A DNA stretch of 23,233 nucleotides from Sphacelaria rigidula (taxonomy: Eukaryota > Phaeophyceae > Sphacelariales). The position numbers were made by a program, and so were the translations under genes. A model generated the notes under the pieces. The model saw only the letters and a program-made list of their open reading frames with translations. It did not search any database and had not been told where the DNA came from. This document shows, one piece after another, positions 1-9,330 of the stretch; positions within the stretch are counted from its first letter, which is position 1, and every line of letters starts with the position of its first letter. Location of the stretch: positions 1-23,233 of the forward strand of contig CAXNAA020000274.1 of the NCBI GenBank assembly GCA_964200075.2. Direction: 5' to 3'.

Positions 1-254
1 CTCCAGGTTCGCCTCAACGTGAGCAGCCCAAAACCGAGGAGTTTTGGTGTGTCAGTTGATCTTGTGGCGATCGGGGAGCAATTTTTCCGGCTGGAAAATG
101 GCTTTTGGGTCACGGTCATCACTGGATAATGAATGCCGAGTCCCGCTGGCTTTTGCGAGACCGGTTGTTATTACCGACCTGGAACTATCGCAGTGATACG
201 GCCGCCATGTTAAGGAGGGCGGTGTACGACGAACAGTTCTGTACTGCCACTGTG

Positions 255-606
255 TCATGTTGCGTGTGTTGTCCTCTCATCTCTTCTGGGCGCCGATCAA
301 CACCTTTCGGTATATGTAGGCGCACCAGCGGGGGTCACACAGGAGGACGGTCAACACAAGAGCTTTTTATTTTTTATTTGTTTTTAGTACCTCACCCTCC
401 TTTCGCGGTGCCCATTGCCTTTATTTTTTATCGCGAGAGGGGTTCAGCAGTCCCTGTCCCTCGTCGACCGTTAAGTCGAATTTTTTGTACCCACGACATG
501 GTCGCTCTCCACTGTTGGACTTTGTGTGTGAGGAAAAATCCCAGATCGCTCCGAGAATTGAACCCACGCCCCAACTGGCCGTGGCGTTGCGAAAAAGAAT
601 ATCCAA
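255..606 (-). repeat. SINE-like element, family 1, copy A
   Basis: Long similarity to 7322-7690 and partly to 6228-6460. Shared blocks include TTCTGGGCGCC, TCACAGGAGGA, GCGAGAGGGGTTCAGCAGTCC, CTCGTCGACCGTTAAGTCGAA and ACGACATGGTCGCTCTCCAC. Read on the minus strand, the head carries a Pol III B-box-like GGTTCAATTCTC. The tRNA part 5' of the B box is diverged from copy B. The outer edges are approximate and no target-site duplication is visible. Confidence 0.75.
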
Positions 607-1899
607 CATCGAGGTAGCGGCAGTCATGAAATGTAATCAACATGATATTAATATATTGTTATGCCCGCAACGGCAGATCCATGCAAACTCCTGGGTGTCA
701 GGCGTGCGTGCCCACTTCACGCTCACGCCTTGCAAGACTTCTGGAATCTACGGCACATTTCTAACGCCGGTACCCTCAGCGCTTTGACCTTCACTCCCTG
801 CTTCTGCGGACATCTTATTCTCTACTTGCTTCGACTTACCCCTACAGTACCGCCTACCGTTTCGGTACACCTGGAGCAGGCCGACGTTATCGGCAAACAC
901 GTGCGGGGCAGTACAGCAACTATTATCGCCATTATCCAGCGATCAGGGGGGTACCCCCTCATAAAATTGGGTACCCCCCCCCTCCTCCAACCCCAGAATG
1001 AGGTTTGCGCGACGAAAGAGGGGGTGGCTCATGGATTTCCCGATAAAGGGCCCCTCGGTAATAATGCTCCCCAACCATGCGTATGAGCACCTTTCATGTG
1101 AAGCGGGGGAACCAGAAACTGTCCTGACGAAGCATCCAATGAAGGACAGTATCGCTCCTCCTATACATTTACAGTCATACGCTGTCAGGCATCTTTCGGC
1201 AGCATTATTGGCGGTACTCATGCCCCTGTCTCCTCGTGTACACAGTAATGGCAGGCTGTGCCCAAACTGACAGGGGGCATTGGCTTCGACCCAGGACGTG
1301 GGCAATGGCGAGATACATGTGTCTTCGACACGACGTGGGTGAACCGTGTGCTCACGAATTAATTATTCCAGGCGACTAGGGGAGATGTGGCTCAGCTTTC
1401 TTTCGAAAATCGGATTTCAGGCTTCTACAAGTTGTTGCGCTTTCAGCGGGGGCTCTGCTTCATGATAATGTCAGTGCAATCAGTACGGTCACCAGCACAA
1501 AAAAACTGCCGTCGAACTCGTAGGACCAACACCATTTCCCGGAGTAGTAGAGTACTACTTCCCACACCAAGTGCTTGCACGTCGTGTGAATCGTTGCCGC
1601 CGTTAAGCTACACCGTCTCGAGAAAACCGGCATCATGTGTCTTGTTGTCTTGTTGCCTACGCTCACCTGAAACATGAATAGCGACGTTCTATTTACAGGA
1701 TGAACCGTGAGTGGGTTACCTCGTACCCATCTACTTTCGCTATTAATGCTCCAAAAAGAGCTAGGATTGTCTACAGTACCAAGAAGCAAGTCTAAGTGCA
1801 TGAGAAGTAACTGTGTCTTCACCCAAAATATGGCAAATCTCAGTCAAGACGCCTCAGAAAAAAAAAATGTATCAGCCCGAACCTGGCGCGCAGCACAGA
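607..1899. other. intergenic, no gene seen
   Basis: Only short overlapping open frames without recognisable domains. It contains the palindrome GGGGGTACCCCC at about 948-959 and a second GGGTACCCCCCC nearby at about 969-980. Confidence 0.6.
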
Positions 1900-2035
1900 G
1901 GGGGGGGGGGGGGGGGGGGGGCCACCAAAATATAATTACAAAGGCGCAGCGGGGGGGGGCGGACGTTTAAAAACATCGGNNNNNNNNNNACAACAAAGCC
2001 CAGACACAACGAAACAGCAGAGGCGAGGCGGGGGT

Positions 2036-2078
<43 letters not shown>
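1900..2078. repeat. poly-G tracts around a 10-N assembly gap
   Basis: Uninterrupted G runs of 22 (1900-1921), 9 (1951-1959) and 43 (2036-2078) flank N at 1980-1989. Such tracts stall polymerases and assemblers, so the true length here is unknown. Confidence 0.95.
1980..1989. other. assembly gap (10 N)
   Basis: Ten N. It may hide sequence, including downstream exons of the carrier gene. Confidence 0.99.
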
Positions 2079-2685
2079 CGTATCCTAATTTCAAGTTATC
2101 AAGGCTGCCAGGCGTGGCGAGACTTTCAATAACCAAGTTGATTCTGGCGTTCAAGGTGGAGGTTACGTTCCTGGAGACGGAGCAAAATCATGTATCTATC
2201 TTACCAAACTCATCCTGCTTTCGAGAGATTAGCACAAGTTGCCTGCCAGTCGAAAATATCAAACGGCTGAGTTTTGGAGGGCTCTCGACACCGCGCCTTT
2301 CACTTCCTTGACTTGTGTCGGGGGGTACTAGAAATGGGGTAAAAATATCCTGTCACCTAATCCAGCTGTCTACAAAAGTTGGATCACTCCTGCAGTCAAG
2401 TCAGCGGCTTGTAGGGGCTTCCACACTGACTGTCTTTCTACAGTGGTGTTGGGCCGATGTGTAAAAATAGCCGGTTGGAACGGATCATCACGACCGAGAA
2501 TCACCAAATCGACGACTTCTTCGGCCTGATTGCCCGAAAGGGAGAAAAAAGTTGACCGCTGGTCCAACGGGTATCCACGCAACTTTTACGCCATTCCACG
2601 TGTCTGGGCTGCGTGTACCTGGATTGCAACGCTGAAAACAAAGCCCAGGGATTGATTGATTCGTACGAGTCGAATCAATGATACT
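2079..2685. other. no convincing gene; possible intron of the carrier gene
   Basis: Lies downstream of the visible carrier exons on the minus strand. I looked for the second-repeat carrier signature (PMETVKV-like) and did not find it. Confidence 0.5.
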
Positions 2686-2881
2686 AAAACCAAGTAATTT
2701 CCAGACGAATCATTATTTGTCCGACCCTCCTCAAAAATTTCAACGCCCAAAACGGGGTAAGGGTGCCTGCAGTGCATGGAGCGAATGTTGTACCGTCAAG
2801 ACGAAAAGGACCGTGTGCGCCAATGCGCGTTGCGGCGAGGATTGCGTGGAGACTTTTCTGACCAGCAGTCGAGTTTCTTCC
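2686..2881 (-). CDS. candidate third exon of the mitochondrial carrier (uncertain)
   Basis: An open minus-strand frame holds SLHAILAATRIGAHGPFRL followed by DGTTFA. Spacing and pattern resemble the matrix helix of a carrier repeat (xxTVRxxGxxGLYRG), but the usual Tyr-Arg before Gly is replaced by a single Asp. An AAAAAG|GGA acceptor at 2881 would keep phase 0 with the microexon. A better-looking acceptor (TTTTTTCAG, exon from 2900) is out of phase. The 3' limit is simply the end of the open frame. It could be a diverged exon, a decayed one, or chance. Confidence 0.27.
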
Positions 2882-3159
2882 CTTTTTCGTGCAATCAGGC
2901 CTGAAAAAATGTGGATTTGTTACTTCGAAGCGGCGATGATTCATCCGAACTGCGAAACTTAAATACGAATAAATCGAAAGCATGCTCTCAGGAGCACTTG
3001 AACAGCATGCCAGCGGCCGAAAGTCTATTTTGTTGCACATTACACAGCGTACAACACCGCCTGCAAACCATCGGCTACCTCAAACCAAGCTCCTGTGAGA
3101 CCATAATACAAAACTGCACTACAGTATGCAACAACAGTACGGTGCAGATATATACTCAC

Positions 3160-3177
3160 CGCCAACTGTAACTGGGT
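3160..3177 (-). CDS. 18-nt microexon of the mitochondrial carrier gene
   Basis: It is flanked by CCAACAG and GTGAGT and encodes TQLQLA in phase 0, directly continuing FVK from exon 1 1.5 kb away. TQLQL after the first carrier signature is characteristic of the citrate carrier group, so chance agreement in both phase and sequence is unlikely. Confidence 0.7.
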
Positions 3178-4805
3178 CTGTTGGCACGGAAAGCGTATCC
3201 GCGAGGAGGCCCCGTCCCGACAAAATGGAATCCGTGTTGAGAGGGTAGAGGATGACCACGGACGTGAGCGCGGACGCACCGAGCGAGCATCGACATTTTC
3301 GCACCAAGCGGGACAAAACGACGCAGAATTGTGGCGACAGGGAAGGCGAAACGGGGGGGTCAAATCTTGTTGATGAGTTGGGTCGAGCGGGGGAAAGTTG
3401 TGAGGACTACAGGAATACTACGCGCCGAGCACTGGGTTGCATTCTCCGCAACTGTGGGTCTCCTGTCTTCGAAACTACGACATTCAGAGACCCTATACTG
3501 TACTGCAGTAGAACCTTCATGTACATCTGTGTACACGACAACATTTGCTTTCGTACTTTCGTGTCGACATGGGTGGCATTCCGAGATGTGTTCGTGGTAC
3601 GTTTCCAGGCACCGAGAGGACAGACAGTGCGGTATACAACGCAAAAAAGTTGGGTGCATGCGCAAGCGGACAGGGTAGCCGTAGGACCCGGTCGGTAAAC
3701 TCTCCGCTGCAGTTGTGCTACTTCTCCACGAATGGCCATCCTTGTATGGCGTCCATGTTGCATCGGATACTTATGCAATGGTAAGCTTTTACACCAACAA
3801 GGCAAGTCACGCTGTGTGTACGATTGTTGCAACGTAAGCCTTTTCGAAAGGAGTCCCTTGCCCATCATCGTGCAAGACACACGAGAACCACCGCAGCATA
3901 CCGTCGTGGACGTACATCGAGAAATGTAGCAAGCACTACATGCAAATACCAAGGCAAGCACAGGGTGAGCGAAATTTAGATGTACAATACCCCTGCGATA
4001 GCGCTCGATGGATGGAGACATAGAACAGCATAACATGGCAAAGCAACTGCGGAGAACGACGTCACAGCCGGTAGGAAGGAGGAAGTGTGAGCGGAACCAA
4101 TCTTCCCGCTTGCAAAGTACTTCCGACCGTACCGTCCGCATCTTTGAATCTTTGGACCCCATGGCATAATGGTGGCTCAACAAGCCCGTGCTCAAGTAGG
4201 TAGGTGAGGTCACCCATTTGCCCTTCGTCAAGACATTGCCATCATCCCTTGGTGTCGGGCAACAGTGCTTCGGACAAACTGTTTCATGTGTGAGCAATGG
4301 TGCCCGCGGACGGTACTCGTAGAGTAGTGGAGGACATACAGTGCAGATAGTCAGTACGGTTACGAGTACAGTACGGACATGCCCATCACGTTGAAATGAA
4401 ACAGTGACCCACGCTGTGATCACCACATTGGATGGATGCATTGCTTGCAACGACCGTTGTAAAAAGACTGACGATTTCTAAACGACATCCTTGCTTGACG
4501 ACTGCACAGAGAGCGGGCATAAAATAGCCATTGAAGCACAAGAAGACGATGGGCATGCAGCCGAAAGGTCGATGCCATGGAGCGGAGAGAAAACGACATA
4601 CATCCTTGCTCCTTCTCTCTTTCTCTCCGTACCGTAATATAATAATAAAAAAAAGAACAGATTGCGGTGTGGAGATATGGTGGTGATGATAGGTGCACAA
4701 ACTTGCCTTCACAAATTCCAAGGGCCATACGCACAAGGCCTCAACACCGCCAGCAATGCATCCCGAGGTGATAGATACCACCGGGTTGGAGCTCTTCTTG
4801 GGCAT
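3160..4805 (-). CDS. mitochondrial carrier, tricarboxylate (citrate) type, 5' part: exons 4707-4805 and 3160-3177
   Basis: Members of the SLC25 family exchange metabolites across the mitochondrial inner membrane; the citrate type exports citrate or other tricarboxylates against malate. Exon 1 (33 codons, ATG at 4805-4803, G at -3) encodes a short N-terminus, the first transmembrane helix with SGCIAGGVEALCV, and the signature PLEFVK (Px[DE]xx[KR]). Exon 2 is an 18-nt microexon reading TQLQLA. Together they give EFVKTQLQL, matching the EYVKTQLQL stretch of citrate carriers. Both introns are phase 0. The donor of exon 1 is AAG|GCAAGT (GC type), and the acceptor of exon 2 is CCAACAG. The remaining five helices are not seen with confidence, so the gene is partial here or decaying. 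The subfamily is inferred from about 25 residues only. Confidence 0.72.
3407..4450 (-). other. 347-codon open frame inside carrier intron 1, probably non-coding
   Basis: Open from an ATG for 347 codons on the same strand as the carrier gene, entirely within its first intron. Composition is unlike a normal protein (about 23 Cys, Ser/Arg/Thr/Val-rich, no recognisable domain). It is recorded because its length is well above what chance usually gives in DNA of this composition. Confidence 0.2.
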
Positions 4806-5816
4806 GGCTGATTCAGAGAAGAAAACGCAAGATATATGTCACAGGGTGATGAAGACGGACGGTGGAGGATCGGGTAAGGCTGGTGCCGTGATTCACACAC
4901 TCTGGTACTCAATATAGTACAGACAGTACAATACAGAGTACAACCATGAAGTCCGTGCAGCGGAACTGATGAAGAAGTGAAAAGGCACCAATGGAAGCTT
5001 GTACGCGTTGTCTGGCAAAGTGATCCAGCACGCACGTGATAATGCTATGGATGATTATGCATAAATCACACGGACGTTTGCATCACGATGTACGACGGAT
5101 ATCTACACCGCCAGCAAATGCTACTCGAGGCAGTGGTTGATCGTTTTCCTAAGCAAATGGCAAACACCAAGCATTCCAACCCAGATATATACTGGAGGGC
5201 TCTGTGACGGTAAAAGTACCGTACGAGCACGCCAAGGGAGAAGGAAGTGCGCACCTTTGCTGTCGTGCTCCGTTCAATGCTGCAAAGTGCACAGCTACCC
5301 GAGGTTGACCTGGTGGGGAGTAGTCGGCGTCGTTGGAGTGGTGATATATTGCAATTGCGACAGGAGAGTAGATTCAGACCTCGTGCTGTATAATGCTTGC
5401 GGATGATAACAGTCGTGACGTTATGGCCGTGGTACCATGAGGTCACCTGCAACGATAATTAAACTTTGTGTTCAGCAGCCTATGTTATTTTTCAATCACT
5501 ATTTCATAGTCTGTAAACTTTGTGTAAATATGAATTTTCACGAGATTCTTATGTTGTTTGACGTGTTTCATTGCAACGTTGGGAAACTGAGAACTTCCAG
5601 ATATGAATGATCTAGCACTGGTGCTGTTTTGATCATTTTTATGAACTCCATGACATTTTTGGTACGCCCGAAGTCCAGGAGTATGATCAGTTTATTTACT
5701 ATTGTGTGGAGTAGGTGCTGCTCGTACTCGTAGTCTGAGTTCGACTAATGAGTGAAAGAACCCAACGGCATATCTGTTTATAAAATAAACGGAGGTAATG
5801 TAACGTACCATGAAGT
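4806..5816. other. intergenic between carrier 5' end and tRNA-Gln
   Basis: Holds the presumed promoter of the carrier gene (minus strand), but no clear TATA box or other element. Several short GTAC-rich stretches (for example AGTACAGACAGTACAATACAG near 4916-4936). No gene seen. Confidence 0.5.
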
Positions 5817-5887
5817 GGTCTTATGGTGTAGTCGGTAACACTGCAGACTCTGAATCTGCCACCCTGAGTTCGAGTCTCAGTTGGACC
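5817..5887 (+). tRNA. tRNA-Gln (anticodon CUG)
   Basis: A full cloverleaf of 71 nt: acceptor GGTCTTA/TTGGACC (one U-U mismatch), D arm GTGT/ACAC, anticodon stem GCAGA/TCTGC with loop CTCTGAA (CUG at 5850-5852), 4-nt variable loop, and T arm CTGAG/CTCAG with loop TTCGAGT. The acceptor and anticodon arms resemble eukaryotic tRNA-Gln. No intron and no encoded CCA. Confidence 0.93.
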
Positions 5888-5892
5888 ATTCC

Positions 5893-5899
5893 TTTTTTT
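5893..5899 (+). terminator. RNA polymerase III terminator of tRNA-Gln
   Basis: A run of seven T residues begins 6 nt after the tRNA end, the usual Pol III stop signal. Confidence 0.85.
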
Positions 5900-6227
5900 C
5901 ATTCGTCATGTTTTACAGAACTAAAAACCCTTTCGAAAACCGTGTTCCACACCCCAACAAGGCACTCCCGAAGGTGAGACACATGGACGACTATATAATC
6001 CAATTTTTTGTCACCATACCCATTGCTCCTTTCAAATGTTGAATTTTCAGTATGTAGTAGGTGGTATTTCCCGGCACGTACCGCGAAAGTGCAGGCGCCA
6101 CGTGCACCATGGAGTTGGATAAATCGAAGGCGTTACGTATACACAGGTGGAGTTGGATATCGGTCCTCCTTGCTGGTACCAATGATTGATGGATTTGGTA
6201 GACTGTCTCACTTTGAATTGTAAATCT

Positions 6228-6460
6228 GTGTGTGTTTGCATCTTATCTATTCTGGGTGCCAAGTCTGCACCTTTCGGTATATACCGCATGTATACGGCGG
6301 GCGCATTAGCGGGGGTCGCACAGGAGAAAGGTCAACACGGAAGTTAGTTTTCTGTATTTTGTTCCAGCACTCCATTTAATTTTCATCGCAAGAAGGGTTC
6401 AGCGATCCTTTCCCTGGTCGATCGTGAAGACGAATATTATTGTGTACCCATATCACGTAC
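6228..6460 (-). repeat. SINE-like element, family 1, copy C (diverged, headless)
   Basis: Shares TATTCTGGGTGCC, CACCTTTCGGTATAT, GCGGGGGTCGCACAGGAG, AGGTCAACAC and GGGTTCAGC with copies A and B. It has many small changes and lacks the tRNA-like head. It lies about 330 bp past the tRNA-Gln gene. Confidence 0.65.
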
Positions 6461-7204
6461 GGCGTGCTAAATATTTCCGCCTGTATGTTAATCTTGCTCA
6501 CGTCAGCCTTACATTACAAACGATCGATTCAAGACACTACTACTACTAGGAGAACTGTATCAAAGTGCTCCTTGCAACACCACCAAGTAGTGCTGCTCCT
6601 CCTGTGTAGGGCCTGGTTATGAAAACAAGACGTCGATGTCGGGGGCGGGAGATGTTATGGCAAGTGAAAAGGTGTACTCGTACGTATCTACAAACACGGA
6701 GAAGACAAACCAGGCCCGCAGAGACTCACCTAGAATTTTTTGAAGAAATGGGAACCTGAGCATACGTGAGGAACAAGGCTAAAATAAATGGAGGTCGCCC
6801 ACTACCTGTATATCAAGGCTCCTTCACGTCCTCACCGATAGACACAATACCAGGCGTGCAGTCCATGACTTGATTAAACCACGGTCTAGGCTATTGGGCG
6901 CTGTGTCGGTCCAGGGTATCTCGTGATCGCCGTGTAAACAACTTCAGCTGGGGGATGCTATTAGTAGTAGATGCTAGAGCTCGGAAATGGTCTGTCTGAC
7001 CATTAACTATATAGTCAAATGTTCCGTAATGGATTGGTCATCGAGCGGCGAAGCCGCGAGCCAAGAAGCCCCCCCCGGTTGCTCTGTCCAGAAAGGGATG
7101 CGTGGTCAATAGCCAAACGACCAAGGTAAGCAACAAATAAATGAATTCGTCACCCTCCACACACCCAGCAGAGGGGGGCCCGCCGGAGCCGCTGGAGGCC
7201 GTGC
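6461..7204. other. intergenic, no gene seen
   Basis: Short chance frames only. Near 7045-7205 there is a GC-rich stretch with small nested palindromes (GCGGCGAAGCCGC; GTGCCGGAGGCAC). Confidence 0.5.
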
Positions 7205-7300
7205 CGGAGGCACATTTTTGGGCGATTTGGCTTCACTGTAGCTAAGATACGTGTTAGTATAGAGGTTATGAGTTCGAATCCGACATATTCTTTTTTTTTC
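7205..7300 (+). repeat. possible tRNA-like fragment with B box and T run
   Basis: Contains AGTTCGAATCC (one mismatch from the Pol III B box), then CGACATATTC and a 9-T run. This is the same layout as the head-linker junction of family 2, but the sequence differs. No convincing A box or cloverleaf. Confidence 0.3.
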
Positions 7301-7321
7301 GTCTGCGGTTGAGTTCATATA

Positions 7322-7690
7322 TTGTGTTGTGTGTGTGTTGTCGTCCCATTTATTCTGGGCGCCAGTCTAACCCTTTAGGCATATGTGGGCGCATCAGCCG
7401 GGGTCTCACAGGAGGAAGGTTAACACAGGAGTTTTTCTTTTTCATTTGTTTTTAGTACCCCACCTTCCTTTTGCGGTGTATATTGCCTTTATTTTTATCG
7501 CGAGAGGGGTTCAGCAGTCCATTTCCCTCGTCGACCGTTAAGTCGAATTTTGTGTCGCCACGACATGGTCGCTCTCCACTGTTGGACATGGTGTAAGAAA
7601 AAATCCTAGATCGCTCCGGGAATCGAACCCCACAACTCAACCACCAGAAGGTTACGAGGTTACCAACTGAGCCACCGGGACGACCGGCAT
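7322..7690 (-). repeat. SINE-like element, family 1, copy B (tRNA-derived head intact)
   Basis: On the minus strand the head has an A box (TGGCTCAGTTGG) and a B box (GGTTCGATTCC) in tRNA-like spacing, followed by a body shared with copies A and C and a GT/CA-rich end. It encodes no protein of its own; the open frames crossing it are incidental. Confidence 0.8.
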
Positions 7691-7850
7691 TTTGTGCAGT
7701 ACATTTCCTTTCATTTTTTGTCATTCAGCGGCAGTGCCGTGTGTTACCAGGTTGGTCTGCACTTTACAGCGATATGCTCAAGTCGCGCTGATTTGAGAAA
7801 CTTGAGACGTTGTGGTGTGGAAAGCGAATGCGGGGTTTACTGTTGGGGCT

Positions 7851-8165
7851 GCCGCGCCCCGGCGATGTAATGGTCCAACTGTCGCCATTAGGGTGGGGAA
7901 AACGAGGGTTCGATTCCCGATGTGTTGTTTTTTTTCTTCGTAATATTTGATTTCCACGATGGAAAGCGTGAGAACGTGAGTAAACGAAGTAGTCGACTGG
8001 GTTTGTTTGACGTGAGTTGACGCGGTGAGGGAGTACTGACCCAATCCGCGAGACCAAAATATGCAAGGCGTGTACAACTTGTACCGGGGGAGTGATGGGG
8101 AAATCCCCAGAGAATGTTAGACCACGGACTCGCCCCGAGGAAGGGGAGGGGTTCAAAGTGCGACA
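7851..8165 (+). repeat. SINE-like element, family 2, tail type a
   Basis: It begins GCCGCGCCCCGG and carries A box TGTAATGG and B box GGTTCGATTCC. A T-rich linker (TTTTTTTTCTTCGTAAT) and TTTCCACGATGGAAAGCGTGAGAACGTGAGTAA follow in the body. The second half (ACGCGGTGAGGGAGTACTGA through CCACGGACTCGCCCCGA) recurs at 8880-9050. A third head is at 23107. Confidence 0.8.
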
Positions 8166-8417
8166 AAAATAGATATAAAAACTGCTGGCCCAGCTCGTAC
8201 TATTTCCGAGCTCTATGATAGTAAATGTTCTTGGCACCAACAACAATATCCTCCGCACTTCCATGTACACTTGCAAAAAAATTCGGACCCAAACCGCACT
8301 AGAGAAGCAATTATGCACGAAAACGAGTCGGTCGTCTACTGTTGCTGGCCAGCTTATTTTGTCGCGACATCCAAAGCTGCTCCACGGTTGGTCGTAATGG
8401 ATTGTAGCAGATTATAT

Positions 8418-8790
8418 GCCGCGCCACGGTGGTCTACTGGTACAGCTGGCGTCATTGGGGCGGGGAAAACGCGGGTTCAAGTCCCGCCAGATGCGTCTAC
8501 TATAGTTTGGCATCTTTCTCACAAGTATCTATCTCATGTCTGGTTGGAAGCATGATTGAGGGCGTGAGAACGTGAGTAACAAAAGTAAACAGTGCTTCCG
8601 TGAGATTGAGAGCAGAGGATAGGATTGAGAGTGAGAAGCGGTCAGTGAATAAATGAATAAAATCAGTTCCGAAATGACCCTCCACCATGCCCGGTACGCT
8701 CTTCTGCAGTAGCTTGCCACTGAAGCCCTTGATATCCCTGAGTAGGATATGAGCGTGTGGCTGTAAGCATACGCCAGTGTTGTAAGCAGA
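8418..8790 (+). repeat. SINE-like element, family 2, tail type b
   Basis: It has a head of the same type (GCCGCGCCACGGTGGTCTACTGG and B box GGTTCAAGTCC) and the GCGTGAGAACGTGAGTAA block. The tail differs: GAGAGTGAGAAG, GCCCGGTACGCT and GCTTGCCACTGAAGCCC then TTGATATCC. That tail recurs at 18765-18975. Confidence 0.78.
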
Positions 8791-8879
8791 GAAAATCATA
8801 CACAGGAAGAAAAAGTGGTCACCGAAAAGCTAATGATAAAAACCCATTCTGTGTCGACGCTCTACTCTCAACCTCACGA

Positions 8880-9050
8880 AAACGTGGAGTCGACACGGTG
8901 CGGGAGTCGACGCGGTGCGGGAGTACTAATGGTCATGGTCCAATCCGCGATAGCAAAATGTAAGGCGTTTCCCCGGGGAGGAATGGGATGTGCTTCGAGA
9001 CCACGGACTCGTCCCGACGAAGGAAGAGAAGCCGTTGAAAGTGCGAACAT
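8880..9050 (+). repeat. SINE family 2 tail type a, headless fragment
   Basis: Matches the 3' half of 7851-8165: GACGCGGTGCGGGAGTACTAA, CCAATCCGCGA, AAGGCGT, GACCACGGACTCGTCCCGA and AAAGTGCGA. Its 5' edge carries a short local duplication of GAGTCGACxCGGTGCGG. Confidence 0.72.
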
Positions 9051-9330
9051 GCTTTGATGGGGCAATCGTTAAAAAAAATGGGGGATACACTTACTATACT
9101 GGCGAACATGTTCTAGATTATGATGCGGACAAGAAGTTGACCCTTCAGGTCGACATCTGCCACGAAACAACCTAGACAGGACAAACAACTTGTTGAAGCA
9201 ACAGCATCGGACATACATCAACCATGACAACAATGTCCCGCCTCAACTCTCACAACGACACACATCAATAACGCGCCAAGTTAGTCAGGTCGCACAAGGA
9301 AACCACCGCAACCACACCACAAAAGCGCTA
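9051..9330. other. 3' flank of KRI1
   Basis: Sequence just past the KRI1 stop codon, ending in the family 2 SINE fragment. It probably includes the 3' UTR. No AATAAA signal is obvious on the minus strand. Confidence 0.4.

Noticed and set aside
421-627. Minus-strand peptide similar to one at 7452-7724
   Set aside because: The similarity comes from the shared SINE family 1 body, not from a conserved protein; stops and frames differ between copies.
3100-3125. A 14-nt exon (GAGCTTGGTTTGAG) flanked by CAG and GTAG that would fix the phase to an exon starting at 2900
   Set aside because: No family support for the encoded residues; such tiny matches to splice motifs are common by chance.
7764-8318. 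Minus-strand 184-codon frame
   Set aside because: Runs through the SINE family 2 copy in antisense; a shadow of the repeat.
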